Assembly (NCBI GenBank): GCA_965223125.1
Contig: OZ244984.1
Span: 1,736,001-1,800,000, forward strand
Direction: 5' to 3'
Origin: Pacificispira sp965223125
GTDB taxonomy: Bacteria; Pseudomonadota; Alphaproteobacteria; UBA8366; Aestuariispiraceae
Length of the DNA stretch: 64,000 bases
In this document: positions 1-12,297 of the stretch, piece by piece
Layout of the letters: every line of letters begins with the position of its first letter
Numbering within the stretch: position 1 is the stretch's first letter
The notes under the pieces: generated by a model
What the model saw: the letters and a program-made list of their open reading frames with translations, nothing else
Told to the model about the DNA's origin: nothing
The model's database searches: none
Position numbers and translations under genes: made by a program

Positions 1-139
1 ATGGTTTCGTAACCCACTAGAAACAGTAACTTCATCCAATCGTCAACCATTGCCGCTATGTCAAAGCGCACGGGTCGACCCATACCGGCGAGACCGCTCA
101 CAAGACAATCGATACTCGACCGAAAGAAGGAAAGTCTCC

Positions 140-1267
140 ATGTCCTTAACCCGCCGTTCCCTCCTGAAAAGCACGGCCGCAGCGACGGCTTTTGCCGTGG
201 CCGCGCCCGCCATCCTGCGCGCCCATGATGCACTTGCATCCTCCGGGCAGGTCGATGTCTTCGCCTGGGGCGACTACATCAAAGACAACATGATCCAGAA
301 GTTCGAAGGCGACACCGGAATCAAGGTGAACCTGTCGACCTATGGTTCAAACGATGAAGCCGAAAACAAGCTCCGCGCTGCTGGCGGCAAGGGCTTCGAC
401 GTGATTTTCCCGTCGATCACCAATGGACCGAACTATTACCCAGACGGCCTGCTGGCCCCGATTGATGAAAACAAGATCAATATGGACAACATCATCCCGT
501 CCATGGTGCGTGACTCCTTCAATCTGGGTGCCACCTATCGCGGCAAGCGCTACCTGCTGCCATTCGACTGGGGTACCGAGGCGATCACCTTCAACTCCGA
601 AAAAATGCCGATGAGCGATGCCGACGTTTCCTTCGGATCCCTGTTCGTACCGGAGGCAAAAGGCGGTGCCGCGTTCCGTCAGAAATCCGTGATTATGGGC
701 GTTGCGATCTATCTGGACGCCATCGGTGAAGTCCCGTCGAACCGTGCCCTGGACATCTATAAATCGGAAGACGAAGCCCGCCGCGTCTGGGATGCCTGCA
801 CCAAGTTCATTCTGGCGCACAAGGAAAACATCGCCGCCTTCTGGAACAACGCGACCGAAGCAACCTCCGCCTTCACCGACTCAGGAGCGATCATCGGCCA
901 GACCTGGGATACGACGGGCCTGTTGCTGAACCGCGAAGACACCAAATGGAAATACCGTATGCCGAAAGAAGGCGGGATCACCTGGATGGATTCGATCGGC
1001 ATGACCTCCGGCGCAGCCAATACAGACCAGGGCTATGCCTTCATCAATGCGATGCTGGAACCGGAAATGGGCGGCATGTTCGCCATGAATACCGGCTACA
1101 ACTCTGCCGTCAAAGGTGCGGCTGAATTTGCGGGTGCGGAATATCAGAAGCAGTTCAGCGAAGTCTATACAGAGGAAGCCTTAGCGAATCTGTGGTGGTG
1201 GCAGGCGGACACGCCTTATTTCGCGTCCCTGCGTCAGGAATATGTTGAGAAGATCACCAACACGTAA
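140..1267 (+). CDS. Polyamine-type ABC transporter substrate-binding protein (PotD/PotF family), Tat-exported
   Basis: Periplasmic solute-binding protein of about 375 residues, the usual size for the PotD/PotF spermidine/putrescine family. The N-terminus carries a twin-arginine signal (TRRSLLK at residues 4-10) followed by an Ala-rich hydrophobic stretch, so export of the folded protein by Tat is likely. The mature part begins near GQVDVFAWGDYI and keeps the family pattern of a tryptophan-rich ligand pocket. The reading frame is open upstream to 50, but the ATG at 140 has a strong ribosome site (AAGGAAAG at 127-134) and puts the signal at the N-terminus. It is the first gene of an ATPase-permease-permease operon. 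The family assignment is firm; the actual substrate (putrescine, spermidine or another amine) is inferred. Confidence 0.88.
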   Translation: MSLTRRSLLKSTAAATAFAVAAPAILRAHDALASSGQVDVFAWGDYIKDNMIQKFEGDTGIKVNLSTYGSNDEAENKLRAAGGKGFDVIFPSITNGPNYYPDGLLAPIDENKINMDNIIPSMVRDSFNLGATYRGKRYLLPFDWGTEAITFNSEKMPMSDADVSFGSLFVPEAKGGAAFRQKSVIMGVAIYLDAIGEVPSNRALDIYKSEDEARRVWDACTKFILAHKENIAAFWNNATEATSAFTDSGAIIGQTWDTTGLLLNREDTKWKYRMPKEGGITWMDSIGMTSGAANTDQGYAFINAMLEPEMGGMFAMNTGYNSAVKGAAEFAGAEYQKQFSEVYTEEALANLWWWQADTPYFASLRQEYVEKITNT

Positions 1268-1348
1268 CGGGTTGACGGGTGTCTGGGCGGGGGAACCCGT
1301 CCAGGCATTTATTTATTCTGGACGGTGTCATTTTGAATGGGGGCGGTT

Positions 1349-2431
1349 ATGCGCGGCAAGGACGTATGTCTGGAAGATGTAGTGATGCGGTTCGGCAATT
1401 TTACGGCTGTTCAGAAAACCAGTTTAACGATTAATGCCGGTGAATTCTTTTCTATTCTGGGGCCGTCCGGATGTGGCAAGACCACAATCCTGCGCATGGT
1501 TTCCGGTTTTATCGATCCCAGCGAGGGGCGGGTTCTGATCGGCGGAGAGCCGATGAATGGACTGGGCCCCGCCAAACGACCGACCGCCTTGATCTTTCAG
1601 AATCTCGCGCTCTTTCCCCTGATGACCAATTGGGAAAATGTCGCCTTTGGCCTAGAAGCGCGGGGCGTGAACAAATCCAGACGGCGGGACCGTGCCTATG
1701 AACTGATGGCGCTGGTCGGTCTGCAGGGGCATGAGGAAAAAACCCCTAATGAATTGTCCGGCGGGCAGAAGCAGCGGGTCGCAATCGCGCGCGCGCTGGC
1801 AGTGGAGCCTGCGGTTCTGCTGCTGGATGAACCCCTGTCGGCACTGGACTTGAAGCTGCGCCAGTATATGCGCGCGGAACTGAAAGAGATTCAGCGCAAA
1901 ACCGGCGTTACCTTCATCTTCATCACCCATGACCAGGGCGAGGCCCTGACCATGTCCGACAGGATTGCGGTCATGAAAGCCGGTGTGGTGGAACAGGTGG
2001 ACACGGTCGACAATCTCTATGCCTGTCCGCGAACGCCCTTTGTGGCCACCTTCGTTGGGGAGAACAACGTCCTTGAGGGCAGGGTATCCGATATTCGGGA
2101 GGGATTTGCGATTGTCGATACTCCGCAGGGTCGGGTGCGTGGTGTCGATCAGGACAAGGCGGCTATTGGTGATACGGCAATGGTGTTCGTTCGCCCTGAG
2201 CGCACAAAGCTGCTTAATGGCGCTGCCCTGGACAATACTTTTGAGGTGGATTTCGAGCGTCGCGATCTGGAAGGTGCTTTCGTCAATCTGTTCTTCAGGA
2301 CGGCGACAGGATCGGTCATCGTGCATGAAGCCAATCTGGGTCAGCACAAGCAACTGGAAGGGCGCGCCAAAGTCGGGTTCAACGCGACGGATGCCATTGT
2401 CATGCGAGCGGGAGAACTGAGCGATGAATAG
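1349..2431 (+). CDS. potA: Polyamine-type ABC transporter ATP-binding protein (PotA family)
   Basis: Cytoplasmic ATPase that drives the importer. The sequence shows Walker A (GPSGCGKT, near residue 38-45), a signature LSGGQKQRVAIARAL, Walker B LLLDEPLSALD and the H-loop THDQ, followed by a C-terminal TOBE-like regulatory domain of about 120 residues. About 360 residues is standard for PotA/PotG. An in-frame ATG also exists at 1337, but 1349 is preceded at five bases by a G5 run and gives the usual short lead before the RFG motif, so I prefer it. Its 3' end overlaps the next gene by 8 bases, implying coupled translation. Confidence 0.9.
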   Translation: MRGKDVCLEDVVMRFGNFTAVQKTSLTINAGEFFSILGPSGCGKTTILRMVSGFIDPSEGRVLIGGEPMNGLGPAKRPTALIFQNLALFPLMTNWENVAFGLEARGVNKSRRRDRAYELMALVGLQGHEEKTPNELSGGQKQRVAIARALAVEPAVLLLDEPLSALDLKLRQYMRAELKEIQRKTGVTFIFITHDQGEALTMSDRIAVMKAGVVEQVDTVDNLYACPRTPFVATFVGENNVLEGRVSDIREGFAIVDTPQGRVRGVDQDKAAIGDTAMVFVRPERTKLLNGAALDNTFEVDFERRDLEGAFVNLFFRTATGSVIVHEANLGQHKQLEGRAKVGFNATDAIVMRAGELSDE

Positions 2432-3458
2432 CCTGATCCGTAGTTATGGGAAGGGCCTGACCGCCATTTTCGTGACGCTGACGGCATTCTGGCTGCTACT
2501 GCTGATCATTCTGCCGCAGGCCTTCATGCTGGACCAATCCTTATGGTCGATCGACAAGGACGACCAGTTGGGCATGAAGATCGACCGCGCCTATTCCGAT
2601 CTGGGCCTGCTGGAATATGATGTACAACAGGCGACCGGGGATACCAAACCCGCCATTCAGGAAAAAATCGATTCATTAAGGGCGGAAATCACTGACCTGG
2701 AAGCACAGGAAGTCAAGCCGCCGCGTATTTATGGATTGCAGAATTATACCCGAATGTCCTCGCTGCATTTTTCAATCTTTGTGAAGAGTATTGTCTTCTC
2801 GCTGGCTGTTACGGTTCTCGCTCTGATCGTTTGCTATCCAGTTGCCTTCACCATTGCCAAACTGGCAACGCCACAGCGTGCGGCCTTGTTGATGCTGGGA
2901 CTGATCGTGCCCTATGCCATCAATGAATTGCTGCGCGTTTATGCCTGGCTGATGATTCTGGACTATCAGGGGGTCATCAACAGTTTTCTGGCCTGGATGG
3001 GGCTGGTTAGTTTTGAAGACAAGTCTTGGATTCCCTTCCTCGAATATCCCGGTTCGGTCTTTGTCGCCCTGATCTATGCCTATGTCCTGTTCATGATTTT
3101 CCCGATCTACAACACCGTCGACACACTGGACAAGAATCAGTTGGAGGCAGCGCAGGATCTGGGGGGATCGGTTTTCCGTACCCATTGGCGCGTGGTCATT
3201 CCTCATGCCAAGCCCGGCATCGCGGTGGGCTGCATCATGACCTTCATGCTGTCCGTCGGATCCTATTCCGTGCCCCAAATCATGACCCGGGGAAAATCCG
3301 GCGACTGGTTTTCGCAACTGATATACCGGCAGATTTTTGAAAGTCAGAACTGGAACATTGGTGCTGCTTACGCTTTCAGCCTGGTTCTGGTCTGTCTGGC
3401 TTTCATTCTGATCATGATGAAGACCTTCAAGGTTGGCATTCGCGACATCGCGAAATAG
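2424..3458 (+). CDS. potB: Polyamine-type ABC transporter permease (PotB/PotH family) with enlarged periplasmic loop
   Basis: Inner-membrane permease of 344 residues. Six hydrophobic segments can be traced, and the cytoplasmic EAA loop that contacts the ATPase is present (EAAQDLGGSVFRTHWRVVI). Between the first (about 13-31) and second (about 117-140) membrane segments lies a loop of roughly 80 residues. Its middle (about 48-95) is highly charged and heptad-like, suggesting a coiled coil facing the periplasm. This is longer than I expect for PotB. The start overlaps the ATPase gene by 8 bases, and the partner permease follows 11 bases downstream. Confidence 0.88.
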   Translation: MNSLIRSYGKGLTAIFVTLTAFWLLLLIILPQAFMLDQSLWSIDKDDQLGMKIDRAYSDLGLLEYDVQQATGDTKPAIQEKIDSLRAEITDLEAQEVKPPRIYGLQNYTRMSSLHFSIFVKSIVFSLAVTVLALIVCYPVAFTIAKLATPQRAALLMLGLIVPYAINELLRVYAWLMILDYQGVINSFLAWMGLVSFEDKSWIPFLEYPGSVFVALIYAYVLFMIFPIYNTVDTLDKNQLEAAQDLGGSVFRTHWRVVIPHAKPGIAVGCIMTFMLSVGSYSVPQIMTRGKSGDWFSQLIYRQIFESQNWNIGAAYAFSLVLVCLAFILIMMKTFKVGIRDIAK

Positions 3459-3469
3459 GGAGCGCGGGG

Positions 3470-4288
3470 ATGAGCACACAATCCAATGGACCCGGGCTGT
3501 CAGGTCTGATCCTTAAAATCTATATCGGGGTGTTTTTCGTCTATCTGTTCGCCCCCTTGCTGGTGATGTCGCTGGCGGCCTTCAACGCCTATGAATATCC
3601 GTCGGTCACCCAGTGGCGCGGCTGGACTCTGCATTGGTTTGGTGAATTGGCAAAAGACGAGCGCATCCTGCAAGGGATCGTCAATTCCGTGATCGTCGGG
3701 TTGGGGGTTGTCGGCTTGTCTCTGCCACTGGGCCTGTCGGGCGCGCTGATCCTGACGCGCCTGCAAAGCCGCTATAACAACCTGCTCTATGCCGTTCTGG
3801 TCTCGCCCCTGTTGATACCCGGCATCATTCTGGGGATTTCCACGCTGATCTTCTGGGGTCGGGTCAATGTCGCGGGCGGGTTGTTCCTGACGGTACTGGC
3901 ACAGTCCAGTTTCATCGCCTCCTATTCCATGCTGCTGTTCATGGCGCGTCTGCAACGGCAGGATCGGGTGCTGGAGGAGGCCGCCCTTGATCTGGGTGCC
4001 TCCAGCGTGTTCATGTTCCGACGCATCACCTTGCCCTTTCTGGCCCCGACGCTGGTCACAGGGGCGGTCATCGGCTTCCTGCAATCGATTGAGAACTATA
4101 ACACGACGGTCTTCGCCATCGGGGGTGACTGGACTCTTGTGACGGAGATTGGGTCCCGCTTCCGTTTTGGTCTGTCACCGGTTATCAATGTCATCGGGGT
4201 GCTCTTCGTCGTCCTGACCATCATCGCCGCGACGGCCTATACGATCCAGAAGGAACGGGAAAAGCAGCGCCGCGCGGCTCTTGGATAA
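3470..4288 (+). CDS. potC: Polyamine-type ABC transporter permease (PotC/PotI family)
   Basis: Second permease subunit, 272 residues, about six membrane segments. The EAA motif is clear (EEAALDLGASSVFMFRRITL, centred near residue 170). It pairs with the upstream permease to form the translocation channel. The order binding protein-ATPase-permease-permease matches potF-potG-potH-potI-type operons. The C-terminus is a short basic tail. Its last codons overlap the next reading frame by 8 bases if that gene starts at its TTG. Confidence 0.88.
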   Translation: MSTQSNGPGLSGLILKIYIGVFFVYLFAPLLVMSLAAFNAYEYPSVTQWRGWTLHWFGELAKDERILQGIVNSVIVGLGVVGLSLPLGLSGALILTRLQSRYNNLLYAVLVSPLLIPGIILGISTLIFWGRVNVAGGLFLTVLAQSSFIASYSMLLFMARLQRQDRVLEEAALDLGASSVFMFRRITLPFLAPTLVTGAVIGFLQSIENYNTTVFAIGGDWTLVTEIGSRFRFGLSPVINVIGVLFVVLTIIAATAYTIQKEREKQRRAALG

Positions 4289-5006
4289 AGCATCTGCTGT
4301 GACACTCGACATAACCTTTCGCTGCCCGCCTGAATGGCAGGACATTCTGCCCCGGCCGATCCCCGGACGACAGGGGCTTCCCGACTGGTTGAGGGCCATG
4401 CCAGCCCAGGCTCACAGTGATTTGCTGGATCAGAACCTGCGAACGATCAAGCAATGCCCGCCCTTTCTGGATGCGATGGGTGGTGGATGGCTGATGCCGT
4501 TGCTGTGTGATGTCGTGGTCGGGGATGGTCTCACTTTCGCCTGGGACTGGGATTTGCCGATCAGCCAACTGGACCGCCTGACCCGTTCCCCGCTGTCCCA
4601 ACACCCGCCCGCCCAGCTGGAGGGGGTGCCCTTCGCGCAGCCGGGTATGGCCGCCTTGAAATTCAATTCCGCCTGGACGGTGGCGGTGCCGAAAGGCTGG
4701 TCGGTGCTGTTCACCCATCCGGTCAATCGGCTGGATCTGCCTTTTCGGACCCTGACCGGTTTGGTTGATTGTGATGCCTTTAGCCACGGTTTTGTGCATT
4801 TCCCGGCCCTGTGGCTGGATCGGGAGTGGACCGGAACCCTGCTAAAAGGCATGCCGGTTGCCCAGTTATGGCCGGTGCCTCGGGCCATAAGCGCGCAGTT
4901 CGGAACCCTTGATGGCAAGCATGCCGATCAGGTCGAAGAAACGCTGGATCTGATCGGCGAGGAACGTGGCGGATATCGAAAGAACCATCGCGCCCCGGAT
5001 CACTGA
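4281..5006 (+). CDS. Conserved hypothetical protein at the end of the polyamine operon
   Basis: Soluble protein of about 240 residues with no signal peptide or membrane segment. I recognise no catalytic motif. It is rich in Trp, Pro and aromatic residues and has stretches such as IKQCPPFLDAMGGGW and LFTHPVNRLDLPFRTLTGLVD. These recall a family of uncharacterised proteins I have seen in proteobacteria and phages, but I cannot name it. The start is uncertain: TTG at 4281 overlaps potC by 8 bases, and GTG at 4299 is an alternative; neither has a good ribosome site. The next gene is convergent, with an 8-base gap. Codon use is like its neighbours, so it is likely expressed. Confidence 0.6.
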   Translation: MDKASAVTLDITFRCPPEWQDILPRPIPGRQGLPDWLRAMPAQAHSDLLDQNLRTIKQCPPFLDAMGGGWLMPLLCDVVVGDGLTFAWDWDLPISQLDRLTRSPLSQHPPAQLEGVPFAQPGMAALKFNSAWTVAVPKGWSVLFTHPVNRLDLPFRTLTGLVDCDAFSHGFVHFPALWLDREWTGTLLKGMPVAQLWPVPRAISAQFGTLDGKHADQVEETLDLIGEERGGYRKNHRAPDH

Positions 5007-5014
5007 AGACAGGA

Positions 5015-5595
5015 TCAAACTGTTTCGATCAGACTGAAGCGCCCTTTTGAGCGCCGGGTGAGGGCCTTGGATATATCGACCGCCATATCCCCTCGTGCCG
5101 ATAACAGGGCACTCCCCGCAGCCTCCGCCGCATCGAGCTGACCCAGTTCCGCCAAAGCCCGGATCATCAGCAGGCGATCCTCCGCTTCCGCCCGATCCGC
5201 CAGCGCCTGAACCGCCGCCAACGCCTCGGCCCAGTACCCTTGCCTAAAACAGGCGACCGACAGGCCGCGTAAGGCATCGTGATCTTCCGGAAAGACCTGA
5301 AGGCACTCAACCGCCTGGGGCAGTTGATCGAGATCGATTAGGGCAAGACCACGTTCTATCCGTGCATTCTTATGGTTCGGGTCAGATCGAAGACACCGAT
5401 CTAGCCAATACAGTGCGTCTCTGACCCGGCGTTCCCGGCGCAGAAAGACCGCAAGATTATAGGCTGTTTGCGCCGGAGCCGATGGATCGGTTGCAGCCTT
5501 CTTGAATAGCCGCTCCGCGCGTTTTAATTCGCCGGCCTGATAAGCCGCGACGGCATCCTGGGTTAGTGCGGCAATTTTTGTCGCCGCCCCGCCCA

Positions 5596-5596
<1 letters not shown>
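5015..5596 (-). CDS. Tetratricopeptide-repeat protein downstream of secA
   Basis: Protein of 193 residues made almost wholly of helical pairs. TPR-like units can be seen near residues 12-45 (AVAAYQAGELKRAERLFKKA), 46-80, 81-110 and 115-150. No signal peptide or membrane segment is visible, so it is probably a cytoplasmic scaffold. Its ATG shares one base with the secA stop (TGATG at 5598-5594), which indicates translational coupling to secA. No enzyme motif is present and the partner is unknown. Association with protein export is only suggested by position. Confidence 0.72.
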
Positions 5597-8394
<2,798 letters not shown>

Positions 8395-8703
8395 TTTCGT
8401 TATTTTGGCCGCAGGGATGTTCCCAACCGCTGGTTTCCGGGCGAAACCGTGTCGGTTTTCCTGTCAGCAAGACAAACGAGATGATCGGGCCTGACAAGAC
8501 CCGATCCACACGGCTTTGGAGATAAGGGTCCGCTGCCGTCCTGTCAACGTGCGCCTGCCGGAGATTCGCCATGAAATAGCGGTAATCCGGGGTCGGTTCT
8601 GCTTGTGATCCGTGTCTATCCATGGTTTCTTGCGCCGCGAAACGGGGCGTCTGTTTCGGATCGAAATCACCGCCCCCCTGTTCCGCACAAAATGAGGGTT
8701 GCC
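8395..8703. other. Divergent intergenic region, secA / peptidyl-prolyl isomerase
   Basis: About 310 bases between the divergent secA and isomerase genes must hold both promoters. I see no convincing -35/-10 pair and no strong palindrome. The only clear signal is a GAGGG ribosome site at 8694-8698, five bases ahead of the isomerase ATG. Frames that stay open across this stretch have no family resemblance. Confidence 0.5.
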
Positions 8704-9558
8704 ATGACTGTCCTACTGCATCGCCTGATGACACCGATTGCCGCCATCACCCTGACCCTTGTGGCGGGCATTGCGCCGGTCCAGGCACAATCTTCCGGCA
8801 AGACCGTCGCGGTCGTGAACGGTGAGACCATCACCGAGACGGAATTGCGGGAATTCTTTGCGGAACTGCCACAGGAAGTCCAGGCGAGTGGCATGGAACA
8901 GCTCTATCCGCTGCTGCTGGAAGAGATCATCGGGCGGCGGGTGATCGCCGACAAGGCGCGGGTTGCGGGTGCATTGCAGGAGCCGGAGCTGCAAAAGCGC
9001 CTGGCGCAGATCGAAAACGAGTTGCTCTACAATTACTATGTCGTGAAGCAGGCAGAAAAGCAGGTCGACGATGCGGCTGTCCGCAATCGCTATGACCAGA
9101 TGGTTTCCCAGATGCCGGAAGGCGAGGAAGTCGATGTCAGCCATATCCTGCTGGAAACGGAAGAGGAAGCGAAGGAAGTCATCAAACTGGTGACAGAGGG
9201 CACGCCCTTTGCCGACCTGGCGCGCGAACGCTCGAAGGATCCGGGATCGGCTGCGAATGGCGGCAGCTACGGCTGGGTCGAGAAGGGTAAATTCGTGCCG
9301 GAGTTCGAAGAGGCCGCATTTGCGCTGGAGCCGAACACCTTCACATCCGAACCGGTGCAGAGTCAGTTCGGCTGGCATGTGATCCTGGTCGCCGACCGAC
9401 GCCCGATCCAACCGCCCGCTTTCGAGGAAGTCTCGGACCGCCTGCGGGAACAGATGGCACAGGGCAATATTCGGGGTGTCATCCAGGACGCGATTGCCGG
9501 TGCTACGGTTGAACGGTTCGATCTGAACGGTAATCCGATAGCCGCCCCGGCCCAGTAG
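8704..9558 (+). CDS. Periplasmic parvulin-type peptidyl-prolyl cis-trans isomerase
   Basis: Exported folding helper that isomerises X-Pro bonds, related to the PpiC/SurA/PrsA group. A Sec signal peptide spans residues 1-24 (hydrophobic core, cleavage after VQAQ or AQA). Next is a SurA-N-like helical region beginning VAVVNGETITETELREFF, then a parvulin core at about residues 140-235 (VDVSHILLETEEEA, FADLARERSKDPGSAANGGSYGWV, PVQSQFGWHVI). Upstream in-frame ATG 8692 would overlap the ribosome site GAGGG at 8694-8698, so 8704 is preferred. argJ follows 46 bases later in the same direction. Confidence 0.9.
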   Translation: MTVLLHRLMTPIAAITLTLVAGIAPVQAQSSGKTVAVVNGETITETELREFFAELPQEVQASGMEQLYPLLLEEIIGRRVIADKARVAGALQEPELQKRLAQIENELLYNYYVVKQAEKQVDDAAVRNRYDQMVSQMPEGEEVDVSHILLETEEEAKEVIKLVTEGTPFADLARERSKDPGSAANGGSYGWVEKGKFVPEFEEAAFALEPNTFTSEPVQSQFGWHVILVADRRPIQPPAFEEVSDRLREQMAQGNIRGVIQDAIAGATVERFDLNGNPIAAPAQ

Positions 9559-9604
9559 AGGATCTTCCATTTCGTCAATCCACCCCCAGTGACGGATTCC
9601 AGCC

Positions 9605-10837
9605 ATGGCCACGACCCCTTCGCCCTTTGCCCCCAAGAGCTTCGCCCCTTTGCCGGAGATTGACGGGGTCCGTCTGGGCGGCATTGCCGCCGGGATCAAG
9701 TACAAGAACCGACCCGACCTGTTCATGGCGGAACTTGCGCCGGGGTCCACTGTCGCGGGTGTCCTGACCACATCCCTCACCCGCTCGGCCCCGGTCGAGT
9801 GGTGCGCACAGGTGCTCAAGAAAGGGACGGCGCGGGCAATCCTGGTGAATGCGGGCAATGCCAATGCCTTCACCGGTGCCGCCGGGATGGCGGGCGCCGA
9901 GGAAATGGCTGAAGCGGCGGCCCAGGCAGTGGGGTGCAGGCGCAAGGAAGTGCTGATCGCCTCAACCGGCGTGATCGGCCAGAAGCTGCCTGCGGACAAG
10001 ATCGCGATGATCGTTCCCAAGCTGCATGGCTCGCTCAATCCCTCAGGCTGGACCCTGGCGGCGAAGGCGATCATGACCACCGATACCTTCGCCAAGGGGG
10101 CGTCGGCGACCTGCGAGATCGGCGGGGTGCCGGTCACGATTGCAGGCATTGCCAAGGGATCGGGCATGATCGCGCCGGACATGGCAACGATGCTGTCCTT
10201 CGTCTTTACCGATGCCAGTATCCCGCCCGCTGTCCTGCAAAAGCTGCTGCGCAAGGCGACGGACAAGAGCTTCAACTGCATCACCGTGGATGGCGATACC
10301 TCGACCAGTGATACATTGCTGCTGGCGGCGACCGGCAAGGCCGGAAACACGGTGCCGAAGAAGGCTTCCGACAAGGCGCTAAAAGGCTTCCGGGCCGCGC
10401 TGCTCGACGTGCTGACCGACCTAGCCCATCAGGTGGTGAAGGATGGCGAGGGCGCGTCCAAATTCGTCACCATCGATGTCACCGGCGCGGCCTCCGACAA
10501 GGCGGCGCGCCGGATCGGCCTGTCGATTGCCAATTCACCGCTGGTGAAGACTGCCATCGCCGGACAAGACGCGAATTGGGGCCGTGTTGTCATGGCCGTC
10601 GGCAAGGCAGGCGAACGCGCCGACCGTGACCGCCTGACGATCGCCATGGGAGGCATCGTCATCGCGGAACGGGGTGAGGGCGTGCAGGACTATGACGAAG
10701 CCCCGGTCACGGAGCATCTGAAAGGCCGGGAAGTGCATATCGAAGTCGATGTCGGCATCGGTCGCGGCAAGGCCCGCGTCTGGACCTGCGATCTGACCCA
10801 TGCCTATATCGACATCAATGCCGATTATCGAAGCTGA
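9605..10837 (+). CDS. argJ: Bifunctional glutamate N-acetyltransferase / amino-acid acetyltransferase ArgJ
   Basis: Arginine biosynthesis enzyme that moves the acetyl group from N-acetylornithine to glutamate, and can also use acetyl-CoA. At 410 residues it matches the family. The autoproteolytic site is visible in DMATMLSF: cleavage before Thr195 gives alpha and beta chains, with that Thr as nucleophile. Other conserved stretches are LVNAGNANAFTG, STGVIGQKLP, ITVDGDTSTSDT and the C-terminal DINADYRS. Its 3' end overlaps the next gene, consistent with an isomerase-argJ-acetyltransferase-mutT operon. Confidence 0.97.
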   Translation: MATTPSPFAPKSFAPLPEIDGVRLGGIAAGIKYKNRPDLFMAELAPGSTVAGVLTTSLTRSAPVEWCAQVLKKGTARAILVNAGNANAFTGAAGMAGAEEMAEAAAQAVGCRRKEVLIASTGVIGQKLPADKIAMIVPKLHGSLNPSGWTLAAKAIMTTDTFAKGASATCEIGGVPVTIAGIAKGSGMIAPDMATMLSFVFTDASIPPAVLQKLLRKATDKSFNCITVDGDTSTSDTLLLAATGKAGNTVPKKASDKALKGFRAALLDVLTDLAHQVVKDGEGASKFVTIDVTGAASDKAARRIGLSIANSPLVKTAIAGQDANWGRVVMAVGKAGERADRDRLTIAMGGIVIAERGEGVQDYDEAPVTEHLKGREVHIEVDVGIGRGKARVWTCDLTHAYIDINADYRS

Positions 10838-11387
10838 CGCGCCGGTTCTGGAGACCGAGCGCCTGATCCTACGGCCCATTTCCCTGCAGGACGCGCCGGA
10901 TGTCGAGGCCAGTTGCCTTGACTGGGAATCGGTTCAGTACACGTCCAGCATTCCGCATCCCTATCCCGACGGTGCCGCAGAGCGATTCATCGCCCATGCA
11001 CTGGACCAATGGGCCTCCGGTCACTTTCGGTTGCTGGCCGCCCGCGCGCGCGACACCGGCAGATATATCGGGCAAGTCGGGCTGACGATGGCGGAGGACG
11101 ATCCCGGACGCGCTGAACTCAGCTATCTGATCAGCCGACCGGCCTGGGGCCAGGGTTTCGGGACCGAAATGGCGCAAGCCGGTCTCTCCTATGGATTTGA
11201 AACCCTGGGATTATCGGTGATCTTTGCCCGGGTCTTCGTGGAAAACAGCGCATCCAACCGGCTCGCCCGGCGGATCGGCATGACATTCCGGGAAACCGGC
11301 CCGATATCAGCACCGGCCCGAAATCGGGTCGTTGACGTCCACTGGTACGAGCTGGATCGCACCGCATGGGAGTCTGCATCACCATGA
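10818..11387 (+). CDS. GNAT-family N-acetyltransferase (RimJ/RimL-like)
   Basis: About 189 residues with the acetyltransferase fold of the RimJ/RimL branch. It starts with ETERLILRPISLQDA, has the acetyl-CoA loop region (AELSYLISRPAWGQGFGTEMAQAGL, where the usual R/Q-x-x-G-x-G is partly seen as WGQGFGTE) and ends with FVENSASNRLARRIGM. The ATG at 10818 overlaps argJ by 20 bases; the upstream ATG 10800 would overlap more. The acceptor may be an alanine-like N-terminus or a small amine; the sequence does not say which. Its stop overlaps the mutT start (ATGA). Confidence 0.82.
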   Translation: MPIIEADAPVLETERLILRPISLQDAPDVEASCLDWESVQYTSSIPHPYPDGAAERFIAHALDQWASGHFRLLAARARDTGRYIGQVGLTMAEDDPGRAELSYLISRPAWGQGFGTEMAQAGLSYGFETLGLSVIFARVFVENSASNRLARRIGMTFRETGPISAPARNRVVDVHWYELDRTAWESASP

Positions 11388-11833
11388 GCGCCTGCTGGGA
11401 TTCGAGCGAGGGTCGGCTGGAAGAGGCGCGGGACGTGCCGGTCCTGCTGGTCGTCGCGGTCGCGCTGATCGATGCCGATGGCCGGATTCTGATCGCCAAG
11501 CGGCCGGAGGGGAAGAAACTGGCGGGCCTCTGGGAATTTCCTGGCGGCAAGGTCGATCCGGGCGAGACGCCTGAGCGCGCTCTGATCCGGGAGTTGCAGG
11601 AGGAACTGGGAGTCGATACGCGGGCAAGCTGCCTCGCCCCCATCGGCTTTGCCAGCCATGCCTATGAGACGTTCCATTTGCTGATGCCGCTTTATGTCTG
11701 CCGTGTCTGGCAGGGCACGCCGCAGCCGAAGGAAGGGCAGGAGCTTGCCTGGGTCCGTCCGGCGCGGCTGGGCGACTATCCGATGCCGCCCGCCGACATA
11801 CCGCTGGTGGCGCAGCTTCGGGACTGGGTATAG
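11384..11833 (+). CDS. mutT: 8-oxo-dGTP diphosphatase MutT (Nudix hydrolase)
   Basis: Sanitises oxidised nucleotides. The Nudix box is complete (GGKVDPGETPERALIRELQEELG), and it is preceded by ILIAKRPEGKKLAGLWEFPGG, which is typical of MutT rather than of other Nudix enzymes. At 149 residues it is a single-domain form. An ATG at 11366 is in frame, but ATG 11384 forms an ATGA overlap with the preceding acetyltransferase, so that start is preferred. The downstream neighbour is convergent. Confidence 0.88.
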   Translation: MSACWDSSEGRLEEARDVPVLLVVAVALIDADGRILIAKRPEGKKLAGLWEFPGGKVDPGETPERALIRELQEELGVDTRASCLAPIGFASHAYETFHLLMPLYVCRVWQGTPQPKEGQELAWVRPARLGDYPMPPADIPLVAQLRDWV

Positions 11834-11899
11834 CGCATCCCGAGCAATCATTCCGAACATGACAGCCCTCCGCAGCCGGAATGTCTGCCAGGACGATCC

Positions 11900-12297
11900 T
11901 CACTGACCGCGCAGGCGGTCGGTGTCGCGGCGTTCCTTCTTGGTCGGGCGACCGGCACCGTCCTCGCGTAGGGCGGTCGGGGCCGGGTCGTCGGTCTTGC
12001 TGCGGGGCTGCGGCGGGGCGAGATCCTTGTAGAGCGTCTGGGCCTCGCTGGCCGGGCCGCGTCGATCCGCAAGTGCGAGGATCTCGATCACCCGCACCAC
12101 ATCCCCCTGGCGAAAGGTCAGCACGTCGCCGGGGCCAACCGATTGGCTGGGTTTGCGGATCGGCTGGCGGTTGACGCGGGCATGACCGGCGGCCACGACC
12201 TCCGAGGCGAGCGTGCGGGTCTTAAAGAAGCGCGCATGCCAGAGCCATTTATCGATCCGGCCCTTCCGAACGGCAGGTTCTGGACTAGTCCCGGCCA

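Noticed and set aside
8713..10374. Minus-strand open frame of 553 codons across the isomerase and argJ
   Set aside because: Both plus-strand genes have strong family motifs; the antisense frame is a GC-rich shadow.
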